A DNA stretch of 64,000 nt from Acanthococcus lagerstroemiae (taxonomy: Eukaryota > Arthropoda > Insecta > Hemiptera > Eriococcidae), in contig CM063109.1 in the NCBI GenBank assembly GCA_031841125.1, positions 30,632,038 through 30,696,037 of the forward strand, in the 5' to 3' direction. The position numbers were made by a program, and so were the translations under genes. How positions within the stretch are numbered: the first letter of the stretch is position 1; each line of letters begins with the position of its first letter. Shown here one piece after another: positions 31,000 through 42,809 of this stretch. Under the pieces are notes generated by a model. That model did not search any database. It was not told where the DNA came from and saw only the letters and a list, made by a program, of their open reading frames with translations.

Positions 31000-32077
31000 C
31001 AGGCGTGGATCTGGTAAAAGGAGATGGGGGGGGGGGGTACAGTAGCGGCGATACATATTGATTAGCTGTTGTTTTCATGTTGGCAGGGGTATGGGGCAGG
31101 GGTGCTCCCGGAAAAATATTTCATCTAATGTGAGATACATAATGACGAATAATATATGTGAGGAGCAATTTTCCAAAACGGACTCTGTCCATTTTTTTTT
31201 CCGAATCTCGTTTTTTGGCGCTATTTGGTGGAGGATATTGTCAGGCACATACATACATCATCAAAGTACCTATTTGCAGTGTTTAAACCTCTATAGAAAA
31301 ATAAAAAAATTTCACATAAAAAAAAGTTGTTCCAAAACGACCTTAATCCAAAAAAAAAAAAGCTTTTATCATACTGAATTTAATGAACCATCTACGAAGA
31401 AAGACGATCTGACCCATGCTATCGATCTAAAACCATCATCATCTAAGAAAACCGAACTCGTGAAACCCAAGGATTCTCCTAAAAAACGTACTGCACAAAA
31501 CCCTTTCAAATTTTACTGATGAATAAATTTTTTGATATTTAATAAAACGTCAATTTAGTGGATTTTTACTGCGATTCAGCTGAATAATCAATTTTACAGC
31601 ATTCCATTATGTTCGAGGCTCTTTTCAGAAGGATACAGGCCGTTTTGGAATGATTTTTATACATTTTCTTAACATTCTGCTTCCGAATTCGGCATAAAAA
31701 ATCATTCCAAAACGGCCTCCGTCCCGGTACCCAACTTCATGACGCATTCATGAACACATGGCGCAACAAAAACGAAATGTTTGAACGAGAGGTGTTCCAG
31801 TAAGTGTTCTACTAGGCAACCAGTCCATCACCCAAGATTTTTAAATTACATAACTCCGTGTACCAAGTTTTTATCGCCTCCTGTAAAAAATGCAAAAGTG
31901 GACAGAGTCCGTTTTGGAAAATCGCTCCTCATATGTAGATGCGTTTTATTATACACTTGTGGCGAGTAATGACCTTACAATTCGTTATTTTTATTCCTTT
32001 TTTCTTATTATTGCGTTGAAAATTTCAACCAAGAGGGACTGTACCTCATTCCCCCCTCCTCCTTGGATCCGCCACTT
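31000..32077. mobile_element. 1.08-kb hAT-like element with fold-back arms
   Basis: CTGACCCT at 30992-30999 is repeated at 32078-32085, an exact 8-bp duplication. Inside, CAGGCGTGGATCTGG opposes CCTTGGATCCGCCACTT, imperfect inverted ends with the GTGGATC core found in many hAT elements. About 45 bp near 31160-31197 (GGAGCAATTTTCCAAAACGG) is inverted at about 31895-31940. A second inner pair lies at 31636-31662 and 31694-31722. CCAAAACGG or its complement occurs five times. A lysine-rich frame is inside. Confidence 0.8.
31270..31519 (+). CDS. Lysine/serine-rich frame inside the 1.08-kb element
   Basis: The C-terminal half of an open frame reaching back to 31058 looks protein-like: STKKDDLTHAIDLKPSSSKK, then SPKKRTAQNPFKFY and a stop at 31519, with AATAAA shortly after (31540). 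The first half (to about 31270) is low-complexity and overlaps repeats. I do not recognise the protein. A short C-terminal KKxxxxNPFxFY tail after a basic, serine-rich linker resembles the style of PIP-box tails but is not the canonical motif. It may be a captured 3' exon. Confidence 0.3.
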
Positions 32078-32267
32078 CTGACCCTAGCCACACCTCTGCG
32101 AGTTGAAATTCTAAAACTATAAGTTAATCACCCTGAAAATTGTCTCAAAATTTATTTTGAATTGTCTTTCCAAATGACAGTTAGGTGCAAGTGAACGTTT
32201 GCACCTGAGGATTCGCCGGCCATGCAAAGCATCCAATAATTAAGCTGCAGAACAAAGGTTTAAAGGC

Positions 32268-32620
32268 TGAATAACCTGAAAATTCAGTTTCCCAAATTCC
32301 AAATTTCAACCGTTCCTAACCTTTTTTTTTCTTTTTTTTTTTTTTTTTTGTGGAAGAGTGGAATTTGTTATGTATACCTTAGTAAACATGTATATAAGGC
32401 TGGTTTCACCTAATTCGCTCCAGAGAGGGCTGAGGAAACCATTACGGATACTACGATGGAATTTCTTCATACTACGATGTCATTTTTTTCAACGTGATAA
32501 GAAGTGAAAATTTATCCAAAGAACTTCCAATTTGGATATAAATTAGAGTTGCAAATGTTGGCACGATTGCGTCTTATCAGTGGTATGAATGGGTGATCAT
32601 GGAGACTTATCCATAAACGT
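32268..32620. mobile_element. Truncated relative of the ATACTACGATGG element
   Basis: CTGAATAACCTGAAAATTCA at about 32268 matches the subterminal start of the element at 7445. ATACTACGATGG-type words lie at 32448-32459 and 32469-32480. TTATCCATAAACGTGTAGCA near 32607 resembles the right flank ACCCATAAGCGTGTAACGCA at 8911. A poly-T run interrupts the left part. Most of the interior is missing. Weaker motif variants at about 33062 and 33102 suggest more decayed material further right. Confidence 0.6.
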
Positions 32621-33950
32621 GTAGCAAACTTCAACTTTATTAAGTCGATTAGAAATTCACTTTCAAAGAAAATTTGTCTTAAATTTTAATTGCATCACCA
32701 CTAAAAAATTTAATTATAATCAGTTCCAGTGGTAGAGTAATTTCTACTCATTTGTTCCCTTCCTGAAGATAGCAGTGTTTCTATTTGAAAGTACACATGA
32801 TCACCTTTTCATTTTCCCCTGCTAACACCCGCACAGGTGATTTTGCAGCGCACTCTAGTGCAGGTATATATCTAAATATTTTAACCAAAATGAAATGAAA
32901 CCTTGGTTTTTTCAACTTTCCAGATTTACACGTATCCAGAATTGAAATTAAAAGATAATTGGTTTAAACGGCGTGAACCGAAAGACTGACCTCAAGCTAT
33001 CAAAAGTGTAGAAAAAAACCGCAAACACACAACAATCTATTATAGTATGCTCGTAGTATTTTCAAAAATACAGTATGATACTACCACAGAAATAAAAATC
33101 AGATACTATGATAAGACTCTCACGCTCTCTAGCAAATCAGATATACATGGCTTCAAAATTTTGACCATTAATCGGCATATTTCCAGTATGAGGAACTTTG
33201 CCTTAGGTATGCATTTTTTCAATTATGTTTTTTAACAACGTTACTTCTAAATACTCGTAGATATTTGTTTTTCACATTTCACGACCATAATATATAGTTC
33301 TTATTAAAAAGGTAATATCGTGATATTGGTGATATTATATCTTTTAGCTTGCGATATTGCCTATCCATGGTTTATACCTCCAAAAAATTTGCTTGGTAGA
33401 CTTTCTGACCTCTTATTTAAGATTGACAGCATGAGAAAGATTTTGTCAGTAAAGACAACTTAGTTTTAAATTCTATTTTCTGTAAAAGCGTCGGTCATTA
33501 AGAATTAGGCATTTCAAATGAAGCGTAAAACACAGAACTATTTTAATGTTTTACATTTTCCATATTTCTGAAAGGACCACTCGCTGTTTGCGCTTCTGAA
33601 ATCATTAATAACCAGTACTATCAATGCCTGCAGAGTGTCCACCGTTAAAACCACCAGCGCTACCCATCGGCAAACTGACCAATACACCATTTTACAATTA
33701 CGACCGGATTCGAATAAATAATTAAATTTGCATGGTTCGATTAATTGAATGATGATTTGGGAATCCCAGAATTTGCATAACACGGAACCTTGGATATCGT
33801 TTTAATTCCTATGTAACACCCAATTAGGCGGATAATTTAAAGCGCTCCAAGTTCACGGACCATCCGAAAATTCACGAATAGCTGGCGATTATTTCTGTAT
33901 CGGATGAAAATTAGATTTTTCTCGAATTGAATGTCTATAACGCATCGCTC
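32621..33950. other. No gene recognised
   Basis: AT-rich anonymous DNA. The open frame at 33047-33235 includes motif variants from the neighbouring repeat. Nothing else is recognised. Confidence 0.45.
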
Positions 33951-33954
33951 CTCC

Positions 33955-35960
33955 TCTTGGGTAATACCTTGCTCTGGTGAGGAAGCCTAAGCGCAAAAAA
34001 TAAAAAGACCCTCTATGAGGTTAATTTTGTTAAAATCGCGACAAAAAGCACACAGGAGAAGGCAAACTCCGTCAGATAAACCCTGTTGAAAGCAATGAAA
34101 AACTACAACAGTATCTCTATCCAGGAATGTAGCTTTTCCAAATATTATTTACTGATGATGGCGCTCCAACAGGAAAATAATTTTTCTAGACGTAAGAAGC
34201 TCTCCATTCGAATGTCTGGGAACGAGCTATTTGGGGAGAGTGTGAGACGTTTGAATGGAGTTGGAAGATTAGAGAGTCTTAAGAGAGAAATGAAGAGGCT
34301 TGATTCAGGAATAGTTGGAATAAGTGTAGTAAGGCAGAAAGAAGAGAATGATTTTTAGTTTAGAATAATAAATACAAAGCGAATAAAAGAGCAAGCAGGC
34401 GTCGGAGAATCTTGATGAAAATCATTACCAAATTAATACTTACAACTATAATACACTAATGTATATGCCTACTAATACTCACGTGGACGAAGAGATTAAG
34501 GAGGTATAATTATGAAGAATTAGAAGGACTTAGAGAAGCATTTTAAAGACGAAGCGAATCTCATCATTATAGATGATTGGAATACTAGAGTTGGTAAAGG
34601 AAAAGGGGGTAATGTAGTTGGGGACTTTGAATTAGGAGTGAGGAATAAAAGAGGAGAGCGTTTGATACAGCCTTGTACGAAGTATAACTTAGTCATAAGA
34701 AATACTCAATTTAAAAATCACCATAGAAGAAGGCATATATGGAAGAGTCGAGGTATTGAAGGTAGATATAAAATTGATTATATTATAATAAAACGTTTTA
34801 GAAATCAAATATTAGACTGAAAAACTTATCCGATATTGACAGCGATGAAATGCAGACTTAAAAATTGAAGAGACTTGGTTAAAAAATAAATAAATAAATA
34901 AAAAAGGTAAAAGGATGGGATTTGGAAAAGTTGGAAAATAATACTAGAGGGAAATATCGAGAAGACATTGTATTACACTAAGATAAGAGGCTAAAAAAAC
35001 AAAGGAAATTAAAAGTGTGGAGGAAGAATGGGGTAAAATAAAGGAGGGAATACTGAAAGCAGCGGAGGAAAATCTAGGTAAAACAAATAGAAAAGAAAAG
35101 AGAAAAGGATGGAGGAAAAAATCCTCAGAAAGATGGATGAACGAAGAATATATAAGACTGCAAAAGATAGGGAAGGTAGATTAGCTTATCAAAGGTTAAG
35201 GAATGAAACAAAGAGAGAGAGTGCAAAAAGGCAAAGGAGGAGTGGATGAAAGAAAAAAGTGATAAGATAGAAGAGTTTATGAATAAAGGACAAATAGACT
35301 TGGCATATAGAAAAGAAAAAAATGGAGTTTGGAGAAAGAAGGAAGCAAGCAAGTAGTATAACAAATAAGTAGGGAGAGTCTAATAACACAACTGAAGGAA
35401 AAGTGAAAAGGTGGGTAGAGTACGTAGGGCTACATAGTAATAATGGGATGAAGAGATAAGAATGGAGAAGGAGGAAGATGTGGAAGAAGATGAAAGCGGA
35501 GACTCAACTTTAAGAGGTACATTTGACAAAGCATTGAGAGATCTGAAGAAAGGGAAAGCTCCAGGAGTGGATGAGATACCAGCTGAATTATTACAGAACT
35601 TAGGAGAATATGTACTTCGTAACTTGTACAAATTAGTACGTTATATCTATGATAAAGGGGAAATGCGAGAGGATTTTAAAATGAGTGCTGCTGTAACTAT
35701 ACCAAGGAAAGTAAAAGCAGATATGTATGAAAGTTATCGAACCATCAGTCTTCTTTCACATGCATCAAAAATATTAATTGCGATAATTTATTGGAGAATT
35801 GAAAATAGAACAGATGCAGAATTAGGAGAGGATCGGTTTGGATTTAGAAAAAGTAGAAGTACTAAAGTAGCAGTGTTAGCTTCGAGGTTAATTTCAGATG
35901 GGAGACACTAAAAGGGTCAGGATACATACATGGCATTCGTTAATATTGAGAAAGCTTCTG
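33955..35960 (+). pseudogene. RTE-like LINE: leader, endonuclease, RT N-terminal half
   Basis: The start resembles the leader of the 21-kb LINE (CTCCTC...GGTGAGGAAGCC). The endonuclease is broken but ordered: GRLESLKREMKRLDSGIVGI, DDWNTRVGKGKGG, LGVRNKRGERLIQPC, YKIDYIIIKRF. A linker follows with RWMNEEYIRLQK. The RT N-terminal half is one clean frame at 35462-35911: DLKKGKAPGVDEIPAELLQN, YRTISLLSHASKIL, EDRFGFRKSRST. It stops near 35960 within the segment after IEKASDT, where other DNA begins. Many stops in the endonuclease mark it as old. Confidence 0.85.
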
Positions 35961-35969
35961 ACACTGAAA

Positions 35970-36790
35970 AATTCGAAAATCCAGTAATGGGCACTGAAAA
36001 ATGTATTTTAAATGAGAGGGCTTGAATTGAACTACACTTTATATAAATCTAAGAAATTTTATATAAGTTTTTTTTTTTTTTTCCCCTGAAAATTAAAGCT
36101 GAAAATATGAGACCCGAAAAAAAGTTCGATTATCAATGTTTTTCTACACTAAATTTTTTATGGGCTTGCGAGGTGCTATTTTTCGGATGGATTTGATCTG
36201 TGACTTGAACTGTACAACATATATTTTTTCCGGCCAAAGAGCGCTAAGAACATCGGAGATAATCGGGGGATCCACATGAGGGGAGGGTCCATATTAGGCA
36301 ACCTTACCTTCTTATAATCGCATGTGAGCTCTGAAAGAAATAACGTCCTGCTAAGACCAAAACAATGATTATTAGCAACGTGCCCATTACTGGAGTTTGC
36401 ATAATATTTGACTGTTTCTAATAATGGGCATACACAGACCATTACTGGGCAGATGATAAATTTTGATAACCCCATAATCGCATATCAAAGCATAACTTCA
36501 GTAAAGTGGACTGTTACCGCATAATAAAATCTGCATTAGCACTCACTTTATCGGAACTAGAAATTTCTTTCTTTCCTTAATTATTTTTTAACGGCTGCGG
36601 AAAACTTTGACTGCAGTCATCTTTTTCTTCAAACAAAAATTATTATTATGAAAATGGTCCAACTTTTTAGGGCAGTCAATGAGAACAACTATGTTGGAAA
36701 GATGAACTGGCATATCAGTGTTGCCAATTTTAGCGTTTAGAAATCTTAAAATAAACAACTGAAATCCAAACTGCCCATTATTGGCTAGGT
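35970..36790. repeat. Insertion with dispersed GCCCATTACTGG words
   Basis: GCCCATTACTGG or its complement (1-2 mismatches) occurs at about 35984, 36375, 36418, 36437 and 36768, in both orientations. The outermost copies (CCAGTAATGGGCACT and its complement near 36768) are inverted, so the block may be a small transposon with reiterated binding words that interrupted the LINE. No exact ends or duplication were fixed. A 99-codon minus-strand frame at 36176-36475 includes the words and is not supported. Confidence 0.5.
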
Positions 36791-37410
36791 TACCTTACTA
36801 ATAACTCATTCTGTTTACAAATGTCAGTTTGTTCCCTTACACTTAACAGTGTCCATATTATCAATTTGATAGGGACTATTCTGGCATATTTTCGGGAATA
36901 TTTTAGCATACTTGACGAAAATAAAAGCTATTATAAGGGCATACTTGACCTTTTTTCAGAGCATATTTTTGGAATCCCTACTGATGAGCATTGAGCAGTA
37001 AACACTACGTGACCAGTTCTCGTTTCACGGAACAAACTAGAAAGAGAATGGCGGCTGTCTTTACCTAGCCATAGATAACGCTGCGAAGGTATCTTTACAA
37101 TAAACATTCACGGAGCGAAAATAACATGTGCGGGCGTGTTACACAGGTTCATTGGTTACTTTTTTTAAAAATTATGACATCACATCGTAGCTCTCTAACC
37201 GCATTCCAATTTTTTTTCAACTTGTTGACATACCCGGTTCTGCCTGTATGAAAGATAGGATAATAAAAATGAGCTGACATATGTGGTCATGACTTCGTCG
37301 TTTCTTGCCTCCAAAATAATTTTATTTCGCAAATCTGACTCCACCAGTATGTAGAGCGTGAACAATACTATTAATATATCAAAAAGTCAGAATTGGTAAA
37401 AAGGTGACAT
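36791..37410. other. No gene recognised
   Basis: AT-rich DNA between the insertion and the LINE tail. CAGTGTTGCCAAT at about 36719 looks like a hAT end of the 25267 type, but its partner is not seen. Two GCATACTTGAC words (36911, 36944) are repeated. Confidence 0.4.
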
Positions 37411-37414
37411 CTCC

Positions 37415-38030
37415 GGTTCTGACATTGCAGCACAGAAATGTAAAAATTGGTCAGGAAAAAACTGAGGAAGTGAGGGAATTTTGCCATTTGGGAAGTAAAA
37501 TAACAACAGATAGACGGAGTAAAAGGGATATTAGTAGTGGAATAGCACAAGTCAAATTGGAATTTTATCAAAAAAGTAATCTTTTTCAAATCAAAAATAC
37601 ATCTGGAAATTCAAGAAATTATTTTTGAAAACATGTTTGGAGTGTACCCTTGTATGGATGTGAAACTTGGACCATAGGAAAACCAGAGAAGAGGATAGAA
37701 GCTCTTAAGATGTGGTGCAATAGGAGAATATTTAGTATCAAATGGACAGATAAGGTAAGAAATGAGGAAGCACTTAACAGAGTAGGAGGTAAAATGACTA
37801 TCTGAAACTGTCTGAAAAGGAAAGATAACTTGCTAGGGCATAACTTGAAGCACCCGGGTTAAATAATATCACTGCTGTTAGAAGGAAGGGTGAAATGAAA
37901 GAACTGGGTGGTTCGGCAAAGATTCCAATATGTTCAACAGATTATCGAGGATGTCAAATGTCAGAGTTATTTGGAAATGAAGGAACTCGCACAAGATAGG
38001 GAAAAATAGAGAGCTGCATCAAGCTGCTCG
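37415..38030 (+). pseudogene. RTE-like LINE: RT C-terminal part
   Basis: It reads EEVREFCHLGSKITTDRRSK (the FxYLGS block), then PLYGCETWTIGKPEKRIEAL, KMWCNRRIFSIKWTDKVRNE and, after stops, MSELFGNEGTRTR. It probably belongs with 33955-35960, with RT blocks C-D lost or displaced by the intervening 1.4 kb. The catalytic YADD segment is not present. It is degraded throughout the last 250 bp. Confidence 0.82.
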
Positions 38031-38940
38031 TGAAACTGTGCAATTTAGCAGCAATGCTTCGTCGAAGTAAATAACCGTAGACTCGAGCTTAAATCAGTTC
38101 TGCCTCAGGATTATCTTGCTGCTGATCAGAGACGACATTTTGAACGAAAAATGTCCGACATCGGAGCCTCATTAAAAATATGAGGTTATTTACGCGTATT
38201 TAATACACGCTGAGATGTTCGCCAGAATACGCATTTCCAGATTAGTCGAGAGATTTTTAACACGAGTGCTGCGGACACGGCTATACACGGATTATCGGTC
38301 GATCGTTGGCAATAAACGCGAAAGATGTCCAAATATTTACATTTATCAACTTATCATATTCAAAGGTAATTACATTCAACGAGAACGTTATCCCGAAATT
38401 TGACTGATTTTTGGAACGCTGCCCGGGCACGTAGCTCGTCAAAGCGAAAATATGAAACTCGGAATTAAAAGAAAATTATGATCTTTCTTGTCACATGGCG
38501 TTTAATGATGCTGCCAGTACCACGACGGTTCGTATCTCGAGCCCGGAAATGAATGATAGGCTATTTCCTACGTTTCACCCTTAATAACACCGGTGATACT
38601 TAAAATAAATGCGTTACACTTTCGAACTATTAACACGTGGGTTCCCAAAAAGTGAACACAAGTTCGCGGATTTTTTGAACTATGCGATTGGCTAGAATGC
38701 GAAGATGCAGACATGAAAAATTGAAATTACATCGGACCGCATTAATATAATTATCTACTACCAACACGATTACATTTTCTTTTCATTCTTTCCGTTTGCG
38801 GGTAATTAGAACAGGAAGTTGTGGCCCATGAAAGAAGAAGATTGGGACCTAAATAAAAAAGACGGAAAGTAAAATTAGACGCGGCAGCTCTTCGCAGAAA
38901 TTGAAAAGTTAGTGTTTTCAGTTAAAGTGGAGGAATAATT
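38031..38940. other. No gene recognised
   Basis: CpG-containing sequence without homopolymers. It resembles non-transposon DNA like that at 5690-6310. Open frame 38215-38403 has no recognisable feature. Confidence 0.4.
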
Positions 38941-39089
38941 ACGCTTGTGCTTTGAAGCTGAATATACTCGACACCATAGGCACAAACAGCTGGCCTGGAG
39001 GGGGAGGGTCATAGCAGCTGATACGTACCAAAATAATGCTCAAAATTCATTTGCTCGTATAATTTTTCAACTTTTTTTCGTGGGGGAAA

Positions 39090-39720
39090 GGTCTTTTACA
39101 GGATTTGGAGGACTAAGGGTGTCAAATTCTACAGAAATGGGAAAGCCGTAATACTGCCTGATTTATACAACACATTTGAATCCGTTGCAAATGCCAGAGA
39201 TTATCCAAAACCCAAGAGGAAGAAAAGTAGAATACTTACAAGTAAATGTAAGTAGAGGATTACCATCAGTAGAAGGGGTTGTATTCGAAGACATTTCCCG
39301 CAAACGTACCAGTGTGAGGTCACCGAAGAATTTCGGTTACTTGGTTCACTATTCTCCGAATGGGCGTAAATGGCGAACCAAAGACGGAATTTTTATGCTC
39401 AAAGTGATGAATCATCAATTCGACCACCTGATTAAAGATAGTGGATATACAGAATGGATATCAGGGGACGGACTGCCGCACTGGGACGAGGTCGACAATC
39501 CCGATGACTTGGACATGAGGAATAATGTTTTCAAGTGTTCAACAGAGAGGGTCAGCACGAGTAGTAGCTCAACAGCACTCGAAAAAAGAGAAGTCTGAGT
39601 GCCGGGTAGAAAATGCACTGAAGACTACATAATTTGGTAAAATGATTGAATTAATTCAAGTTTGATATTTTCAATTCTGTATGTTTGTAATGAATGGCTT
39701 AGTATTAATAAATAAAAAAT
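39090..39720 (+). pseudogene. Unidentified gene-like region with poly-A signal
   Basis: A 140-codon frame (39176-39598) contains FGYLVHYSPNGRKWRTKDGI, DHLIKDSGYTEWISGDGLPH and an acidic DEVDNPDDLDMRNN, then a serine-rich end. The upstream sequence in another frame, KFYRNGKAVILPDLYNTFES (about 39117-39176), also looks coding, so a frameshift or very short intron may lie near 39250. AATAAATAAAAAATCATTG follows at about 39707. Composition is better balanced than the surroundings. YSPNGRKWRTK faintly recalls methyl-CpG-binding domains, not enough to name it. It may be a 3' exon or processed gene copy. Confidence 0.4.
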
Positions 39721-40430
39721 CATTGTTTCCATCTTCACTATGTCCTTCGAGGAAGTCTCTTCAAGACCACACGGCAAAATCTTGTATACGGCATAATTGT
39801 TTCTGTTTTGCATTTTGCATCTTATGTTCCTTGCACTTTAGGGAGAGTTACCGAGGGATGACCCAACCCGGCCGAAATATATCCTAATTCTAGAAGACAA
39901 AAGAGCAGAGGGGAAGTGTTACACACATGGAATAGCTAAAGTGAGGCAAGCCTGTTCATTTGACCAGTCTTGCCCCCTCCACTATAAATTCTCTATTGTT
40001 AGGACCCGACCTCGAGGAGATATACTGGGTACTAGATATCTAAGGGGAGTAGTTCCCCCTCTAGCCCCATCGGCCGCATCTATACAAACATGACTTTTAA
40101 GTACTCGTGCTAGAAGATATCCTCTGAAAGTTTATAATAGAGTCCAGTAGAATTAAATTTAGTTCAATATTTTTCTACAGGTTATGGGCCCAGCGTCCTG
40201 ACCAACTTGCGAATTGTTTTTCGAGCTTGGAATTTTCTTTTCCTTCGCATAACAAGTCAACATTTTTATTAAGTTCGTGAACTAAATTTTTCGACCGCGA
40301 ATTTAGAGAATTAATCTGCATTCATTATGGTGTCATCTTCACAATTAATGATCAGTTTATTATCAAAAGAAAAAGGTTATAACATCATTCCGTTTGTTAC
40401 CACACGTTCTACTTTCTTCCCTCACAGTCC
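39721..40430. other. No gene recognised
   Basis: Contains a CpG-poor stretch with GACCTCGAGGAGATATACTG and GGGAGTAGTTCCCCCTC near 40010-40060, of the kind seen near copia-type LTRs, but no LTR ends could be fixed. Confidence 0.35.
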
Positions 40431-40499
40431 TAGAAGTAATGAGAACATATGAGTGCCAAGTTACCCCATAATTGCGAAGTTACTGCACGTTACAGTACT

Positions 40500-41180
40500 C
40501 AAGATCTTAGAGGAAATACCAATAATCCAAATGCAAATTGGAACCAAAGGAATCAAAAATGTATTTTTCTGTTAGTAAAATATATTGCTGAAGAATGCAT
40601 TCAATATATCAAAGACCAATAATATGCAGAAGAAATGTGGGATTATCTTATTCATGCTTTTAAACATACAAGCGTAATGAACCAATACTTATTGCATTTA
40701 CAACAATCAAATTTAAAATTTTATTTCAGTTCTAGGTCGCTGTTAAAACATTTCAATTAATTTGAAGACTTAGCTTATCAACTAAAAATTCACAATGTAC
40801 GTCTCTCATATCAAGACCTCATTATTCAACTTCTTCTTTCCCTTTCGTTAGAATGTAAACCACTTATTAACATAATCACAACTATGAATGATACTCTTAC
40901 AGTGGACCTCATTAGGGCATGTTTGGTAGACTTTGAAGCAAAAGAGTAAATGGAGTGGGAGCATTCATAAGTTCAGACAACCCAAAATCCTCGGTCTTTT
41001 TATTCCAATTTGAAAACAAATCAACATAGAAATCATCAGTCTTCATCTAGTCATCATTATCATGAGACTCATCAAAAATACAAGAAAATAGGTCATACTA
41101 TTGAAAACTCTCATAAGCTCAAATGTCTATTGGGTAGCAGCAGTAGAAATCAAAGTAGCAGATTTCATATCATCAATCTT
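40500..41180 (+). pseudogene. Ty1/copia-type gag relic
   Basis: The translation includes AEEMWDYLIHAFKHTSVMNQ, FEDLAYQLKIHNV, YQDLIIQLLLSLSLECKPLI and NIITTMNDTLTVDLIRACL. This is the copia gag (UBN2-type) pattern W-x2-L...L...F-x2-L...D-x3-LL-x-SLP...ALxT...LT-x3-L-x-x-LLxxE. Further on, YKKIGHTIENSHKLK is a CCHC knuckle (CxxCGKxGHxxxxC) that has lost its cysteines. Stops interrupt at about 40621, 40760 and 40948. No integrase or RT follows. Confidence 0.75.
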
Positions 41181-41289
41181 TGCAGTGCTGTCATAAAATT
41201 GATCGATATTGTAAATCTACTAGTTATAATTTCTGCTCTCGGCTTCAACACGTTGCGAAGGACTCTCAACATCGAATAAATTGGGTTAG

Positions 41290-42550
41290 GGCAAATTTAG
41301 TTTATACCTAATTCAACTAACTTGTCATCCAACAACTCCCATTCTGATCAGATAGTGGTTGGTACTGAACCAGCACAAACATAGCGCAAACAAATGCCCT
41401 CACTTACAACTTCATCAAATTTCCCCTGCTTTCATTAGGGTTTATTCGTCGAGGGTTTCCTTCTGCTATGTGCCTTTAGTGCGTTTTTAAGCCCCCTTAC
41501 CACACCAAGGTAGCACCCATAGAAAGAGTCTTTTTCTATAAAGATGATTTTAGGCGATAAAGTGTGTTTGCTGACAAATACTTACATAAATCCTGTATCA
41601 AGTTTTGAGGTGCCAGGGGAAAGGATGCTTTAAAATTATTCAAAATTTCTAAGAATTAGGCGAGATTCCTCTCTCCGGACAAGAAAAAACTTCAGAACGT
41701 GGCCGGATCAAACTTCAAAATTCTTATTAAAATAGGATACCTTCTCATACAATTTCGTGAGAAAAGGCGAAATAAAAAAGCGAGAAAAAGACAAGGAAAT
41801 AGGTACTTTATCAGTGTTCTACGTCATAAGCCACATCACCGTAAGGTCGCCCACCAACGATACTATCGTTCTTCGAAATTTTGAAGTCAAAATCTCGAAA
41901 TAAACGGACTCGCAGAACACGATTTACATAGAACATGAGAATTTTCGTCAACATCGTAAACCGAGGGTTATACGAAAATGAAATTACATAGTCGGATTTA
42001 CGCTTTAAAAATAATATAGCCATACTAATTCAGTGAAACGGAAAATGTTAAATTTACACTCGTTTTACTGCGTACTGAACGAGCCTTCCAAGTACATACC
42101 CAATGGCGAAGTTCGATTGCCATTTTCTTCCCCCTCAATCGAAATTATCCAAAGTAAGTTCGCAAAATTTCGATATCATTTTTTTTTTTTCGCCGGAACG
42201 CACCCAGGCCTCGAATAGATTAGGCGAAATGAACGTAACCGACTGTGCGTAATGCTCACAAGTGGGGGGGGGGGAGGGAAAAACATATTTGAGTGGCAAC
42301 CAATTGGGTAATTGGGTTAAAATCAAATTGCCGAGATTTATTTTGCGGTGATGCGTGAAAGAAATTTTTCGCAAGTTATGCGAAAAATGCGGCGGAATGA
42401 CGGTGAGTATAATTTCGTGCTTCTTCACTCACTCGCATTCTTGAAAGGTAATTTTAAGAAAATTACTTAACGGCTATTGTCTGAGGTCTGATGTACACAA
42501 CAGCACACCATTTTGCTGAATATAGGCCTGCAACTCGAGTAGAATTGGAA
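41290..42550. other. No gene recognised
   Basis: Anonymous AT-rich DNA with a poly-T run at 42178-42190 and a poly-G tract at about 42264-42275. Nothing shared with other parts of the window. Confidence 0.45.
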
Positions 42551-42564
42551 AAGTGGTCTGAGCG

Positions 42565-42800
42565 GGATCTGGTTGGCCGAGTGGATAGCGCGCTGGTCTC
42601 AGAATCTGGAGGTCCCGGGTGCGAGCCCACGTAGCAACTCGCTACATTACGACCTAGGCCGGTTTTTCGGCAAGCAGAGAAAAGGTCTAGGACAGCCTTG
42701 ACAGCCTCCGCGATGTCTCTGTGGTAATGCTCGAAAGAGCGGATACCAGGGCTCGGGTTCATAGCAGAATTAGAAAAGAAGCCTCCAACTTTTGAAGAAC
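42565..42800 (+). mobile_element. tRNA-derived SINE-like sequence
   Basis: A tRNA-like head with pol III box A TGGCCGAGTGG (42574-42584) and box B GGTGCGAGCCC (42618-42628), 33 bp apart, as in tRNA-type promoters. The anticodon stem is imperfect (CTGGT against TCTGG) and the acceptor stem does not pair, so it is not a functional tRNA. The head is followed by an unrelated body of about 160 bp (AGGTCTAGGACAGCCTTGAC), as in SINEs. No clear tail or target duplication. Confidence 0.6.
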
Positions 42801-42809
42801 TAGTTGAGC

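Noticed and set aside
36717..36730. Start of a CAGTGTTGCCA hAT element
   Set aside because: No complementary end or duplication was found within reach.
42565..42640. Functional tRNA gene
   Set aside because: The anticodon stem is mispaired and the acceptor stem does not close, while the pol III boxes persist, so a SINE head is more likely.
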